Part shown: one piece after another, positions 1-11,135 of the stretch | Layout: every line of letters starts with the position of its first letter | Position numbering within the stretch: the first letter of the stretch is position 1 | Assembly: GCA_025200525.1 (NCBI GenBank) | Contig: CM045767.1 | Location: 120,154,021 to 120,218,020, forward strand | DNA: 64,000 nucleotides | Reading direction: 5' to 3' | Source of the DNA: Camellia lanceoleosa | Lineage: Eukaryota > Streptophyta > Magnoliopsida > Ericales > Theaceae | The notes under the pieces: model-generated | Databases searched by the model: none | What the model was told of the DNA's origin: nothing | What the model saw: the letters and a program-made list of their open reading frames with translations, nothing else | Position numbers and translations under genes: made by a program

Positions 1-98
1 CCCCAAATATATCAACTGTATAAGACTGTAATCGAATAAGTATCTCAAGTCCCATTATTAAAGCTTCATATTCAGCTTGATTATTGGAACAAGTAGTT

Positions 99-302
99 TC
101 ATTCACTCTGAAACCATGTGTAGTTTCTACCCCCCTGTGGTGATTTAATTATAACACCAATTCTAACCAAACCATTGGCTTTTGATCCATCGAACCACAT
201 TTGCCATGGCTCAACATTAACCATGCCAAGGTCCATTATCTCTTGGTTTTCTCTTTGACATGGATGATCTACCAAGAAATTAGCCAAAACTTGTCCTTTC
301 AT
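99..302 (-). pseudogene. T1 second (archaeal-type) RNase H, N-terminal part
   Basis: The 67-codon reading frame contains WQMWFDGSKANG followed by a glycine/valine-rich strand (GVIIKSPQG). This is the first beta strand and first catalytic Asp region of the additional RNase H that follows the normal RNase H in Tat elements. It lies directly downstream of the RT-RNase H frame on the minus strand, separated by about 30 bp with a stop. The frame is lost at its 3' end, so the later catalytic residues would be in other frames or beyond the window edge. The family call rests on the FDGS motif and the position in the element. Confidence 0.75.
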
Positions 303-332
303 TGCCTTTTAGGAGACATATTCTAGATGAAA

Positions 333-1646
333 TTATGATAGAGCTAATATCCATTTGCCAATTCTTCCTCTCAACATAGGTCTAGATAACATGTACTTAA
401 CTAAGTCTATGGTTGCAATTACCAAGACAATAGTAGGCAAAATATAATATTTTAATTTCATTGTTGCAAAGTATAATACAAGGCACAGCTTTTCTACAGT
501 TAAGTATTTACATTCACAAGAATTTAAAAACCTACTAAGGTAATAAACTGCTTGCTCCTTGCCTTCTTCATTGTCCTGAGCTAGGAAAACTCCCAATGAA
601 TCTTTTGCTGCAACAATGTATAACTTCAAGGGCTTGTCTCTCCTTGGTGACATCAACACTGGAGGCTTGGCCAAGTAGGCTTTAATTCCTTCGAAAGCAG
701 CTTGATGCTCTGTTGTCCACACAAGCTCTTTTTCATTTTTCAACTTTAACAAAAAAGAAAATACTTTAGTTTTCCTTGCAGTGTTAGAAATAAATCTTTG
801 AAGAAAATTTACCTGACCAAGTAACTTTTGTAATTCTTTCTTACTTGATGGAGGTTTGGCCTCTATGATGGATTTGGCTTTATTCTGATCAATTTGTATT
901 CTCTTCTTGTGCACTACATATCCCAAGAAGTTTCTAGCTGATACACCAAAAGCACATTTGAGAGGATTAAGCTTTAACTTGAACTTTCTCATTCTTTCGA
1001 AAGCTACTACCAAATGAACCAAGTGTTCCTCCATAGACTGGGATTTTACAACAATATCATCAATGTAACACTCTAGATATCCTCCAATAAGATCATGAAA
1101 TATAGTATTCATTGCCCTTTGATAAGTTGCCCTAGCATTCTTTAGACCAAATGGCATTTTCACCCATTCGAAGGTGCCAATATTCCCAGGACACCTAAAT
1201 GATGTCTTGTGGACATCTTCCTCTGCAATGCAGATTTGGTTGTAACCAGAATGCCCATCCATCATAGACAAAATCTGGTGCCCTGCTGAACTGTCCACCA
1301 ATAGATCAACTATAGGCATGGGGTATTCATCTTTTGGAGTTGCCAAATTCAGATTTCTAAAATCGATGCATACTCTCATCTTGCCATTCTTTTTAACCAC
1401 AAGCACAATGTTAGACAACCATTCAACATACCTGACTATTCTAATGAAGCCTACTTTAAGGAGCCTGAGAATCTCCTCCTTCACTTTCTGAACCACTTTA
1501 GGGCTCATCCGTCTTGGTTTCTGCTTGTGTGGCTTGAAGTTAGGCTTCATAAGGAGCCTATGTTCCACTAATGACCTATCCAATCCAGGCAGTTCATTAT
1601 AAGACCACACAAAACAATCCTTATATTGTTTTAGGACTACCAACAA
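333..1646 (-). CDS. T1 reverse transcriptase - RNase H (pol fragment)
   Basis: This 437-residue open frame is part of the former T1 polyprotein. RT motifs are in order: CIDFRNLN (residues 93-100), the first catalytic Asp in MMDGHSGYNQI (Asp130), MPFGLKNA (164-171) and YIDD (194-197), a variant of the usual YVDD with both Asp residues kept. The connection domain (FLGYVVHKK, LLGQVNFLQRFI) follows. RNase H starts near residue 330 and has LYIVAAKDSLG where an active enzyme would begin, then YYLSRFL. The start codon is only the first Met in the open stretch; the true product would be cleaved from Gag-Pol. The enzyme would copy element RNA into cDNA in cytoplasmic particles. Confidence 0.92.
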   Translation of the reverse strand: MLVVLKQYKDCFVWSYNELPGLDRSLVEHRLLMKPNFKPHKQKPRRMSPKVVQKVKEEILRLLKVGFIRIVRYVEWLSNIVLVVKKNGKMRVCIDFRNLNLATPKDEYPMPIVDLLVDSSAGHQILSMMDGHSGYNQICIAEEDVHKTSFRCPGNIGTFEWVKMPFGLKNARATYQRAMNTIFHDLIGGYLECYIDDIVVKSQSMEEHLVHLVVAFERMRKFKLKLNPLKCAFGVSARNFLGYVVHKKRIQIDQNKAKSIIEAKPPSSKKELQKLLGQVNFLQRFISNTARKTKVFSFLLKLKNEKELVWTTEHQAAFEGIKAYLAKPPVLMSPRRDKPLKLYIVAAKDSLGVFLAQDNEEGKEQAVYYLSRFLNSCECKYLTVEKLCLVLYFATMKLKYYILPTIVLVIATIDLVKYMLSRPMLRGRIGKWILALS

Positions 1647-2420
1647 TTGGTTACTGTCAATAGGACTTAACTATGCACTGATATAAGTGGGTTATTGTGC
1701 AGAACCTTCTCCTAAATTGACTTCTTCCAAGGGGTCTTGTACTTGAACATTTACTAATGCTTCTCCTTTGACTTCTTCTGCCTTCAAAGCAACTTCTTCA
1801 TTTTGTTCTGCTCCCACCTTCTCTGGTTCAACCTCTTTGCTTTCTTCCTCATAGACAAAATCTATCCACAAGGCTTCTTCTTCCTGTATTTCTTGGACTT
1901 TTGTATCAATGTCTAATGCACTGTACTTATCAAGGGCCAAAGGCCTGGCCTTTTGTTGCTCTTGATTACAGCCAACCACCATGGCTTCCTTCTCTTGTTC
2001 TTGAACCTTCGGGACTATTGACTTTATGTCCAATACTGAAAACTTTACTAAGGCCAAGGGTCTAGCTTCTTAGATTTTATCTTCTTGCCTACAACCAGGC
2101 ATCATTGTCATCTTTGGTGACAAACTCTTCATCAGCACTCTCCTGCACTAAGTGCTTAAAGTGTGCTACTTCCTTATCAGTCGCCGCTTTGGCTGTTCCA
2201 TCAAGCTTCCTTAACACACTGAGTGGTGTCACTTCTTTAGTGCATAACTTGGCATCTGCAAAATCAGCACAAGCAATAAAGGGTTAGGGTTTTGCATTGA
2301 TCTCCTCTGTCTCTCCATTGCATAGTGCTATCATTATTTTCTGATGTAGAGAGGAAGGCACACATTTGTTGGTGTGGATCCAATCCCTGCCAAGCAAAGC
2401 ATTATACTTGGCATTATTGT
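1647..2420 (-). pseudogene. T1 linker between protease and RT, degenerate
   Basis: This stretch lies between the protease and RT frames and holds a 121-codon open piece (1692-2057) rich in Glu and Val, with KYSALDID/KFSVLDIK-type repeats. No enzyme domain is visible. Such acidic low-complexity linkers are common in Tat polyproteins. Stops at both ends separate it from the flanking domains. Confidence 0.5.
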
Positions 2421-2798
2421 CTATAACAAAAAAAAAAATAAAATAACTGTCATGCAATCTGTGGTCCCCACACTCAGGTTGATAGCCAGAATGCCCTGAG
2501 CTATCTGCTTATCCCCAGTGAAACCAGCAATGGTTGTGCTGGTTGGGATTAATCTGGGGTTTCTTTTTTCCAATTTCTTCAAGGAGGACTTCGGAAGCAA
2601 GTTCACTGCTGCCCCATTGTCCACTAACACCCTGTTCATTTGTATCCCATTGAAGTAAGCCTTGATATACAAAGGCTTAACATGCTGAGTCATAGATGTT
2701 GTAGGGTACTTGAAAGGATACAAGAGGTTAAAACTCACCTCCTCAATTTCTTCTTCAGTTTCCATTAGTGTGGCCACTTCAGGTTCATCTTGAATCAT
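2421..2798 (-). pseudogene. T1 aspartic protease domain
   Basis: A 125-codon frame with the retropepsin core RVLVDNGAAVNLLP at residues 56-69. The active-site triplet is D-N-G where most retropepsins have D-S/T-G; D-N-G is also seen in related plant Tat elements, so this may not be a defect. It is followed by the hydrophobic strand and the GFTGD flap-like segment. The protease would cut Gag-Pol into its parts. The frame runs into an A-rich tract at 2421-2445 and ends in FFFLL, so its C-terminus is broken. It sits between the gag spacer (right) and the RT linker (left). Confidence 0.8.
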
Positions 2799-3887
2799 GC
2801 TGGCTTGTGAATCTTCACTAGAAACCGGAATGGGGTCACCTTCCTAACCTTCTTGGTTTCTCTCTTCAGCCTGGAACTCCTGTGGTAGTATATATACCAT
2901 GTTTACTGGCACTAGAGGAAATGAGCCAAACTAAACTGCTGGTTGTACTTGCTTCCCTTCCAAACTAGCTTGTTTCGGAAGTATCTTCCATACTACACTC
3001 TGGTACCTTTGCGCTAGCAGGTTCCTTTGAAGCAGCCTGTTGGTGATCTACCTTCGTTGACCTGTCAACTAAAAAAATTTTCTCAGCCATGAAGGCCTCA
3101 AGCATTCCATCTTCAACCAATGCTCTCTCTTGGCCTAGCTCAATCCCTTCATCTGTTTCATTATCACTTTCCATTAAAGCCTTCTCGAGGCCTGCTAAAC
3201 TGGATTTTTCTTTGGCTTTTAGTTCAGCATGAACTTTAGCCAACTACTCTATACTAGCACTCCTCTTGATCTTGGAAGCAGGCTTCGAACCTATCTCTCC
3301 ATCTGTCTGGTCTTTTGCTTGTGCCATGGAAGTGCTCTCTCCGCTTTCTTTCAGATCCCTCTGATACTGGGTGTATCTTCATTGGATCTTTTTCCTTTGA
3401 GACCTAGAAATTATAGGAACCACATCTGGCTCCCTTGTTTTTGGATTCTTTAATAACACTTAGGTATTTGGAGCCACCAAGGGAGGTTTGATCATTCTTC
3501 CCTAGTCTCCAAAAACCTTTCTTTGAGTAGGCATTTTCTTATGTTTATTCTACATGACAAACCAATCTGAAACTCCTGGAACCCATGAGCCCACTGGTCT
3601 GGCTGCTAGATCTGTCGCCTATTTTTTAAAGCAGTCTTTGAAGTAGTCCTTAGGGGCCAATTATTAGTCCTGGTCCCATGCCTTGCATTGAATCCATGCT
3701 TCCTTTCAAGCTGGTTGTCTACTCTGTAATAATGGGGTGGCCTAGTTTCATACAGAGGCCTCTTTCCTTTTGATTGCATCCTGGTATTTGGTGGGCCTAC
3801 CAAGGATAAATGTTGTCTAGGGCCAGTTGGGTATGGCCTTTTGTTATGGGTGCTTGTTATTCGGTCCCTTTGCACCTCTTTGTAATG
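2799..3887 (-). pseudogene. T1 gag C-terminus to protease spacer, degenerate
   Basis: The minus strand here has short open pieces (2965-3243, 3606-3875) separated by stops. They are rich in Lys, Arg, Glu and Pro and contain no recognisable domain. The basic piece at 3606-3875 (many Arg, His, Pro) looks like a gag tail. Position between the zinc-knuckle region and protease supports a spacer role. No other gene is visible on either strand. Confidence 0.5.
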
Positions 3888-4750
3888 CTACTTCACATCA
3901 ATTGGAAGCCCTTTCAGCCACTTGTTACATATCTTGCACATGGGACACATCCTCTGCACTATAGCAGCTTCGAGAGAGTCATCATCCAACATCTCTTCAC
4001 TAGAGCCTTCTTTTAGACCTGCAGAGCTTTGTCCACCAACTGGTGAACTTCTTGGGTTCTTTTTGAAAATAGCATGGCTAGCCACATGCATTTGCACAGT
4101 AACTTCCTCCAATTCTTTCAAGGATATGTTTTGGAAATCTAGCATGCCAACATTGCCTGCAGCCTCCTCAATCTTTGGAAATGGGTTGGTGTCAATTCCC
4201 ATAGCTTTCTCAGACTTGGCTAGAAACTTTAGTCTTCCTTTCCAAATCTGTTCTTGAATCCTGTCTCGGAAAATAATACAGTTTTTAATTAAATGAGACC
4301 AAGAATTGTGCCATTTACAATACAGTTTTCTTTTAAGTTCTTCAAGGGTAGGAATCTTGACTCCCTTTGGTAACTTTAGAAAATTTGCTGCAAGCAAATG
4401 ATCAAAAATGTCATCTGTTTTTGTTAAGTCAAAAGAATATTTCTCATACAGGTCTTGCTTTTTAAACTGCTGGTCTATTGTACTGTCTTTCTGAATTAAT
4501 GCCTCGCAAGTCGTAGGTTCTTTTCCTACTATCTCTGCTGCATCAATTTCATAATTAGGGTCCCTGTAGTAGGTCATATATGATGCGTTACTTCGATCTT
4601 GTTCTTTCTCGAGTAAAGTTTCATATCTAGAAACCTTATATATTAACTCTACTAAGTCTCGAAACTCAGTTGAGTCAAACTTCTTTCGAAGCCTAAACTC
4701 CAAACCATTTTGAGCTATTCTTACAAATTCAGGCTTTAGTAACATGACCC
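3888..4750 (-). pseudogene. T1 gag, 3' part (capsid end and zinc-knuckle-like region)
   Basis: Reading leftward from 4750, the frame continues gag exactly where the 7966 side stops. It starts RVMLLKPEFVRIAQNGLEF and goes on through VELIYKVSRYE, matching the C-terminal half of the Tat Gag capsid domain. A Cys/His cluster (YCKWHNSWSHLIKNC) near 4263-4325 is the nucleic-acid-binding knuckle. The open frame extends right to 4877, but residues from 4751 on are translated out of the inserted LTR and are not gag. Gag would package element RNA. Confidence 0.85.
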
Positions 4751-7700
4751 TGTAGACACCCCATTTTTGACGGCCCTTGCGACTTGGACACCATCGCTTA
4801 CACACCCAATGATGAATGCATATGCTTGTCAAGTGCTTGAAGTCCTCAGTGGAATGCCACAACTTTGAGTCATTCAAACCTTACACCCCTGTTGCTTTTG
4901 TTTTGGACAAAACCCGTGATTTTCAAGCCTACAACCCCTAGTGGCCTGTCGGCCACTTCTTCGGGCTGCTGACCAGCACTCTTGGTTGTCAGTCACTGAT
5001 GCAGCCTGTTGGCCACTAGTGATGGCCTTCCAGCCACCAGTGATCGCCGGCCGGCCACTAATGTGTTTTACAGATATTTTATGACAACTGTGCTAGCTGT
5101 TTGCACAAATGCGTGCATTGCTCCCACGTGTATGGCTAGATGTTTTTGAGGGAATTGCATGTTTCTCTATATATAGAGGACCTCCTTTCTTTCCATGGGG
5201 TTAGAAAAACTTTGGAGCAAAATTTTTCCTCTTTCTCTATAATTCTCTCTCTCTCTTACAAATTTCTCAACCTTAGTCTATACACTCTTCACCTTTGCCT
5301 ATACACTATTAACCAAACCTCTCCATCTTCAAGTTGAGGTATCCTTGAGCCTTGTTTGAGCTCTTGAGGGTGTGTTTTCTTTGTTTTATTACTTAAAATT
5401 GGTTCTTCTCTTCAAAAGGTGTAAAGCTGTCACTTTACTTGTTGTAGTCATTATTTTTCTTGCTATTTTCCAACTGTTTTTGGGCTATAAAAACTCTGTT
5501 TTTTTTGGCTAAAACTTGAGTTTTAAGGCCAATAAAGGTTAAGGGGTGGTTCACCCTTCTTTACACCTTGCTCTCAAGGCTTTTACCCTTGTGTTTCCCA
5601 CCTTTGGACTATCTTTTTTTGAACTTTTAAACACTGATTTTCAAAGTTATTTCAGTGGCTAAAATCATGTTTTGAAGTCCAAAATTGAAAGGGTTAGCCT
5701 CTCCTCCTTGTGTTTTGGTTACTAGCCTAGCATGATCCTTGTTTTAGCTTATTAATCTAATTATTTGTCTTAATTCCAGCATGTTTTAGGACTGATTTAG
5801 GACTATTTCTAAGTGCTTGTTGCATTTGAGCTTTGTTTTGCATGCCTGTAGTGTAATTGTCCTCGTGAGTTTGGTGTTTTAGGCCTTAGACACCATCTTA
5901 TTTGAGTTAATTGCATTTATTTATGGCTTTCCATACTTGTGATCACTCTTAATCACCTTTGCAACCTCCTTCCTTTCTTGGCATTTTTTTTTCTTTGAAA
6001 GTGGTTTCAAACTACTTGTTTGTTTAACCATGAGATTAAGATGTCATGCTTAATGGTTTAATCCCTTTGGGGGTTCATTACCAACGGTATGATGTTTCTT
6101 TCATGCCTAAAGTAATAAAATTGAGACTAAAAAAAGTACAAGATAACAATTTGGTTTGGGTTCAATCGAACATTAATTGAACCCTTGAGTCTTGAGTCGT
6201 TTCATACTCATTAGTGATGAAAACGGTTCAAAATTCATTGTCAACTACTTCCCTTGATCTTTCATGATAGGGAGGTGGTTTTGAGAGTCTTATTTTGTCA
6301 TATTTATTGAACTTGCACCCTTTGGTTCATGGGCCATCATGCAATGAATTACATCCATTAGTGGTTTGTGAACCAAGTTTACTACTCCTGTGAGCTGTTC
6401 AAATAATAAGGAGGGGTAAATTGTGCAAACAAACCCTTGAGAATACACTGTCTCTGCTCTATTTGCTCTCTGTTGCAGCAAGGAAGTTCAGTCACCAGTG
6501 GCCGGCAGGCCACCATCAGCAGACGGTAGGCTCTCTGCCGACCACCAATGCAAAATCAAACAGTGTTCTCCTGAAGCAGAGCAGAGTTGGTCTCAGTGCA
6601 AGTGTTTTGCTGTGAAACCAAGACATTCAACAGCAGAAATAATGCCCTTTTCGGGTAGGAGACCGCATTTACGCATGAGCCCACCATCGATCTTCAGGAT
6701 CTGTGTTGTTAATATATTAGTGTTATGCTTAAAAATAGTAGCTTTGTAATTAAGTAGTTAGAATAGCTAATTCGTCTCGTGTTGTAATTATTTTAATTAG
6801 CTAAAATAGTTAATTAATTAGTTCATTCGTTTTGTAATAATTAGTTAAGGAGTTTAACTAATTTAATTTGTTTTGTAATAATTAGCTTAGCTTTAATTAG
6901 TTAGCTCATTCGAACTCTCCTTCGTGAGAGCGCAATGTTGTAATAATGTGTATGTTTTCCAACCCCACGTCTTTCTCCCTTTTATTTACTAGCTTATGAT
7001 AGTTAGCTTAGGGGCATCACGTTTTGTTTAGCAATCTTCATGTTTGCATCCATTTGTATTGCATGCACCGAGGCTCGGTTTATCATTCTAACTTGCATTG
7101 TTAATTTATAGCTTCTTTGAATATGTACTTAGGCCGCATGCTATCAAATTGATTTATGTGCCATATTAGTAGCCGAGCCTAGTAATTGCATATCGCATGC
7201 GTTGCATTAGTCATATCGCATAGTTAGAAATCATGCATTTTTCTAACTAATTTCTTTTTTGGCTTAGAGTACTAGGTAAGCCTTTACTTAATTTAGCATA
7301 TTGCATTGAATGTGATTGTTGCCATGTGTAGCATGCTTATCATGAGACTAAGTGCTTAATTGATAAATTGCTTAAATGCTTGTGGATGAAGGCTAATTTC
7401 TTGAATTGGAATAATTTGAGCAATGTTCATATGCGATCACTTTTTCAAGTGGTACATATTTCGAAACAATTTTCAAAACAAACATGAATCAAATATTCTA
7501 ATTCTTGAAAATTAGTCTATACTTGTGTGTGTGCGCATCATATAGTAATGCTAGTTTAATAAACCAGAACAAGAGCATATAATGTACATAAGATTCATAT
7601 CATGATTAGTAGAGACCGATCTTTGATCGGGCAAGCGAGGGTGCTCAATTCATGACCTTCCTCTCTCGTACCTAAGTTCCCGAGCCGAGACAATCTTGGT

Positions 7701-7965
7701 GATGACAGACACGTGGCCTTTGGCATGAGTCATGGGTTTCCTAAATTTCCCAAAAATATTTAGGTGGCGAATCTGTATCTAGCAAAACAGTCTATTTTTG
7801 GCAATTCGATTCAAAATTGATTTTTCAAAAGATTTGCTAGCTTGGGACTCTTTAGTGTTTATCTATTTCACATTGCACTTGTGAGATCAAATTCAAAACC
7901 GCGGGAGTCCTATACTATAAGGCTTATTCGTCTTCCGAAATGAGGTGCGAAAAAGCCGAGCTACA
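4751..7965 (+). mobile_element. Family A solo LTR (A1), 3215 bp, inserted in T1 gag
   Basis: It begins TGTAGACACC and ends GAGCTACA, so it has matching TGTAG/CTACA ends. It is flanked by the 5-bp direct repeat GACCC (4746-4750 and 7966-7970). The gag reading of T1 resumes across the removed segment, which confirms the boundaries. There is no internal domain, so this is a solo LTR left by recombination between the two LTRs of a full element. The length is unusual for an LTR but matches the A-family LTR at 57301-60507 (3207 bp). The tail half shares blocks with the B LTRs, such as the segment around 6968 that matches 20937 onward. Confidence 0.93.
5168..5176 (+). promoter_or_regulatory. TATA box of solo LTR A1
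   Basis: TATATATAG lies about 420 bp into the LTR, followed by a pyrimidine-rich leader (CCTCCTTTCTTTCC). Its position matches the TATA boxes in the other A-family LTRs (15251-15260 and 60166-60176 on the minus strand). Confidence 0.65.
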
Positions 7966-9355
7966 GACCCTGCATTTGTTCCGTGCCCTTTTAAATCTGG
8001 CAATGAACTGAGCGGCCTTCTCATCAGGCCTTTGGCTTAATCTTGCCAAGTCTGCCATGGAAACTTCAGGTTCTGTTTGGAAAAATTAGGCATAAAAAAC
8101 TTCCTCAATTTGCTGCTAAGTTTGGATACAGGTAGGTATAAGATTTATGTACCACACGAAGGTTGCCACAATTAGAGAGTTTGGAAAAAGTCTCAGTTTT
8201 ATATAATCATTATTAGTGAACTCACCACACTGGCCTGTAAACCTAGCAATGTGTTCTATAGTTGACTGATTTCCATTTCCACAAAAGAGGGCGAAGTCTA
8301 GTATTCTAAACCCCCTTGGATATTCGTGTACCCTGTTTACCCATTCTGGGTAAGATATCCTATACACCAGAGTTTGGACCCCCCAAGCCATAGGTCCACA
8401 CATTTCTCTAATGATGTCAACAATCTGGTCCCTAGAAACGATATTTTGTGTTGGCTGAACCACTACTGGAGGAACAAAAACAAGGTTTGGAGGAACTCCA
8501 TGTGCTTATGGGCCTTTTGGTCCATATATGGGTACATTCAGGGCTAGTTGTCCCTACTGTACTAGCTACTGTTGAAGGTATGGCTGGCCTCTTAGGGCCT
8601 GTCTTGCGAAAGGTCCTACAAAAGGTACCACAGGAGGAAAAGCAGATATTGCTTCTCTTCCAACTGCAAGAAATCCTTCCAACCCCCTGAGTGCAAACTC
8701 AAACACAGGGTTAGTGAAACCCCTTGTGCCAAGCATGTTTTCAAACATAAGATTTGGAAATGCCTTCATGCCATTACCTTAGGCTAGCCCAAATCCACCA
8801 AATTGTATGGTTTCGCTGGTAGAGAATGGTACATTCTGAGTGGCCATTAGTCTTAAAAGAGTTTCATACCATGACTGAGGCATAGTTGCTGGCCTCTTAT
8901 GGTTGTAACTACTAGTCTGACCGTTGACCTATCCATTATTTTGCATAGGCTGTTTATCTCGAGCCAATCATTGTTGAGGACTGTTTACATTTTCTTTAGT
9001 TTGTCTTACAACAGTTGGTTGATGAGAATTCATTCGATCCAAAAAAGATGTTGCCCATCTTTCCATTGTATACATTAGTTGTTGTCCCATAGCATCTACT
9101 AAACCTCCCAACGGATTTAGTTGTTGGGCAGAAAGGGACATTTGAGGATCTAGTTTCTTGGCCCTGCCTAGTATGCTGGAAGTGTGTTGCATACTCTAAA
9201 GTGCTGGTCTGTTTGACCATTTGCAGAGGATCTAATGGGATGGGTACATCGATAGGATGTGACTATACAGTATCCTCTGGGTTAGGTATTTCTACCTCTC
9301 CTTCCACACCCTCGTCCAGGTGTTCATTTTCTCCTCTTGCTCTACGTCTAGCCAT
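7966..9355 (-). pseudogene. T1 gag, 5' part
   Basis: The start is the ATG at 9355-9353 (MARRRARGENEH), 36 bp after the LTR. A stop follows after about 30 codons, then frameshifted pieces: a Gln-rich segment with LGRAKKLDPQMS (9192-8968), a Pro/Gly segment (8769-8566), and the capsid domain proper (8463-8116) with YPEWVNRVHEYPRGFRI and STIEHIARFTGQCGE. It then reads EVSMADLARLSQRPDEKAAQF up to the LTR insertion at 7966. At least one stop is a CAA-to-TAA type change (YA*FFQTEP, near 8090). Gag is therefore non-functional. The capsid match to Tat-lineage retrotransposon gag is clear. Confidence 0.85.
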
Positions 9356-9390
9356 TTTTAATAGTCCCACCAAGCGTACCAAAAAATATA
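9356..9390 (-). other. T1 leader between LTR and gag
   Basis: On the minus strand it reads TTTTTTGGTACGCTTGGTGG and then GACTATTAAAA before the gag ATG. The GGYACGCYYGGTGGGAC-like segment directly after the LTR recurs in plant Tat elements and occupies the primer-binding position. I cannot match it to a specific tRNA by eye. Confidence 0.5.
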
Positions 9391-10141
9391 TGTTGACTCT
9401 TTTGGCTTTCGAAGGTTAATAATGTAATTTGGAGCATGCTAGCAATAATCGATCAGTCCTTATAGAATTTTAATTGCTAACCAATTATCAAACGATTGTG
9501 TTGAAGTTCTTTCAGCCTCAATGAAGAAAACTTTTACTGGTGGCTTGTTTCAGAAACAATTTATAAGAAATAACAAGTACAAAACAATTCAGAAACTGAA
9601 TTTCATTGAGTAAATAAAAACTTACAATGAAATGACTCAGCCTTGAAAAGGTTTACAGCAACAACTACTTGAGACTACTCCTAAGAAATGAAGTGCAATA
9701 CATGAATTGAAATGCTGAAATGTAAAGAACTAGAAATGTAAAACTGGAAAGAAATATGAAGTAAATAAACTGGTTTCTGGATCTGAGTCTGGGTCCTCAT
9801 TCTGGAGCCTTCTCTTCTATTTATAATTTTATATGGCAACTGTCGAAGTGGGCCTTCAACCGTCAAAATATGTTCCCATGATTGCTAATCATGTTCTCTC
9901 AATATTAACCCCATTATGCCATTCTTACAGTTAGGTTTCCCTCTTAGATTTGAATTTAAATTGTAAGTAACCGTTAAGACACATCACTTTGAGCCTTTCA
10001 ATTGTTCCAATGTTACGCAGATCCACTATTACCAATATGAGTTGCCACGTGTCTGTCTTTGATTGGAGACTTACCCTAAATCCCCACATTGCCCTTTTAG
10101 TGCCACGCGTCGAGCTAGGATTGGCTTTTACAAAATATACA
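9391..10141 (-). mobile_element. T1 5' LTR, about 751 bp
   Basis: On the minus strand it starts TGTATATTTT at 10141 and ends AGAGTCAACA at 9391, giving TGT...ACA ends immediately next to the leader and gag start. A TATA box sits 316 bp in. The other LTR is outside the window, so no target duplication can be checked and the right boundary is inferred. Confidence 0.65.
9817..9825 (-). promoter_or_regulatory. TATA box of T1 LTR
   Basis: TATAAATAG on the minus strand, inside the LTR and upstream of a GA/CT-rich leader. Position is typical for the U3/R boundary. Confidence 0.65.
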
Positions 10142-10515
10142 GCCACCAGATAGTCTAAAATATAGTAAAATTTACATACTTGGTTTCAATCCCCAATCAA
10201 ATAGTGGGGTTCTATAATCCATTTTGAATTTTATTTTGATCTCTCCAGTTTTATATATTTTCTTTTTTCATTTCAAATTTTAACGATAAGTAACATAGGG
10301 ATTACATTACAACAAAATTAAAAGAATAAAAATCAAATTATTCAAATTAAAATAAAAATAAAAAATTAATGATATAATTTTATTGTTCTTTGTTGTCAAA
10401 CAAAAGTGATGCATCTTTGAGCTACTTTTTTTAAAGTTATTTTTTGCTTCTAAATTTACTTTCCAGCTCAGCTCCGAATCTTTGGGTAGCTTCAAGATTT
10501 GGTTGTATAAAATTT
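10142..10515. other. AT-rich DNA without a recognisable gene
   Basis: This stretch between the T1 LTR and the MITE has no coding signal on either strand. The open piece at 10307-10672 on the minus strand is Asn/Lys/Ile/Leu-rich noise that runs into the MITE. Confidence 0.5.
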
Positions 10516-10931
10516 TGGATAAATTATGCAAATGGTCCCTATAATTTATACAATGTGTCAATTTAGTCTCTATTATTTTAATTTGTTCGATTTTACCTCT
10601 TAATTTAACAGATTGTGTCATATTAGTCCAATAAATAATGGTTATTAGGTTTGGTGAACGGAAAGTTGTCACGTGCTCAAACGATGTGTTAATTTGGTCC
10701 CTATTATTTTAATTTGCTCAATTTTGACAGGGACCAAATTGACATTTCATGTAAACTACAGAACCAAATTGACACATCGTTTAACTTTCTGTCTACCAAA
10801 CCTAATAGTCGTTACTTATTAGATTAATATGACACAATCCGTTAAATTAAGAGACAATCGAGCAAATTAAAATAACAATGATCAAATTGACACATCGTAT
10901 AAACTACAGAGACCATTTTCATAATTTATCC
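10516..10931. mobile_element. Foldback MITE (Mutator-type suspected), 416 bp
   Basis: The two halves are long inverted repeats. The left end, GGATAAATTATGCAAATGGTC, pairs with the right end, GACCATTTTCATAATTTATCC, and the pairing continues inward through TAACAGATTGTGTCATATTAG against the complementary segment near 10826-10850. The flanks carry the direct repeat TAAAATTT at 10508-10515 and 10932-10939. An 8-9 bp duplication plus a foldback shape fits a non-autonomous Mutator-like MITE. There is no transposase. Confidence 0.75.
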
Positions 10932-10974
10932 TAAAATTTCCCACACTTTTTTTTCCATAAAAACCCAAACAATA

Positions 10975-11115
10975 GGATAAATTACACTACTAGTCCTTTT
11001 AATTTGAGACTTTATAACAAAATTAAAAATGTAAAGTTTAAATTGTTCAACTTAAAATTATAGATACTAAAGTAATATTTCGTTTAAATTATAATGAGTG
11101 TGGTATAATTCACTC
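10975..11115. mobile_element. Small degenerate foldback element, about 140 bp
   Basis: GGATAAATTACACTACTAGTCC at the left is imperfectly complementary to the segment ending TGTGGTATAATTCACTC at the right. The layout resembles the larger MITE just upstream. No clear target duplication is visible. Confidence 0.4.
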
Positions 11116-11135
11116 AAAACAATAATAACAACGAC

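Larger units (their letters stand above)
1..10141 (-). mobile_element. T1: Ty3/gypsy Tat-lineage LTR retrotransposon, partial
   Basis: Read on the minus strand, the order is LTR (10141-9391), leader, gag, protease, reverse transcriptase, RNase H and a second archaeal-type RNase H, where the window ends. Integrase and the 3' LTR lie beyond position 1. Two RNase H domains in tandem is the hallmark of the Tat lineage of plant Ty3/gypsy elements. The coding region is decayed: gag and the gag-protease spacer carry stops and frameshifts, although the RT-RNase H stretch is still open for 437 codons. Gag is also split by an unrelated solo LTR at 4751-7965. The element can no longer make a full polyprotein. 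Confidence 0.9.

Noticed and set aside
4751..4877. Apparent gag N-terminus (MNDSKLWHSTEDF)
   Set aside because: These codons come from the inserted LTR A1. The true gag sequence resumes at 7966-7970.
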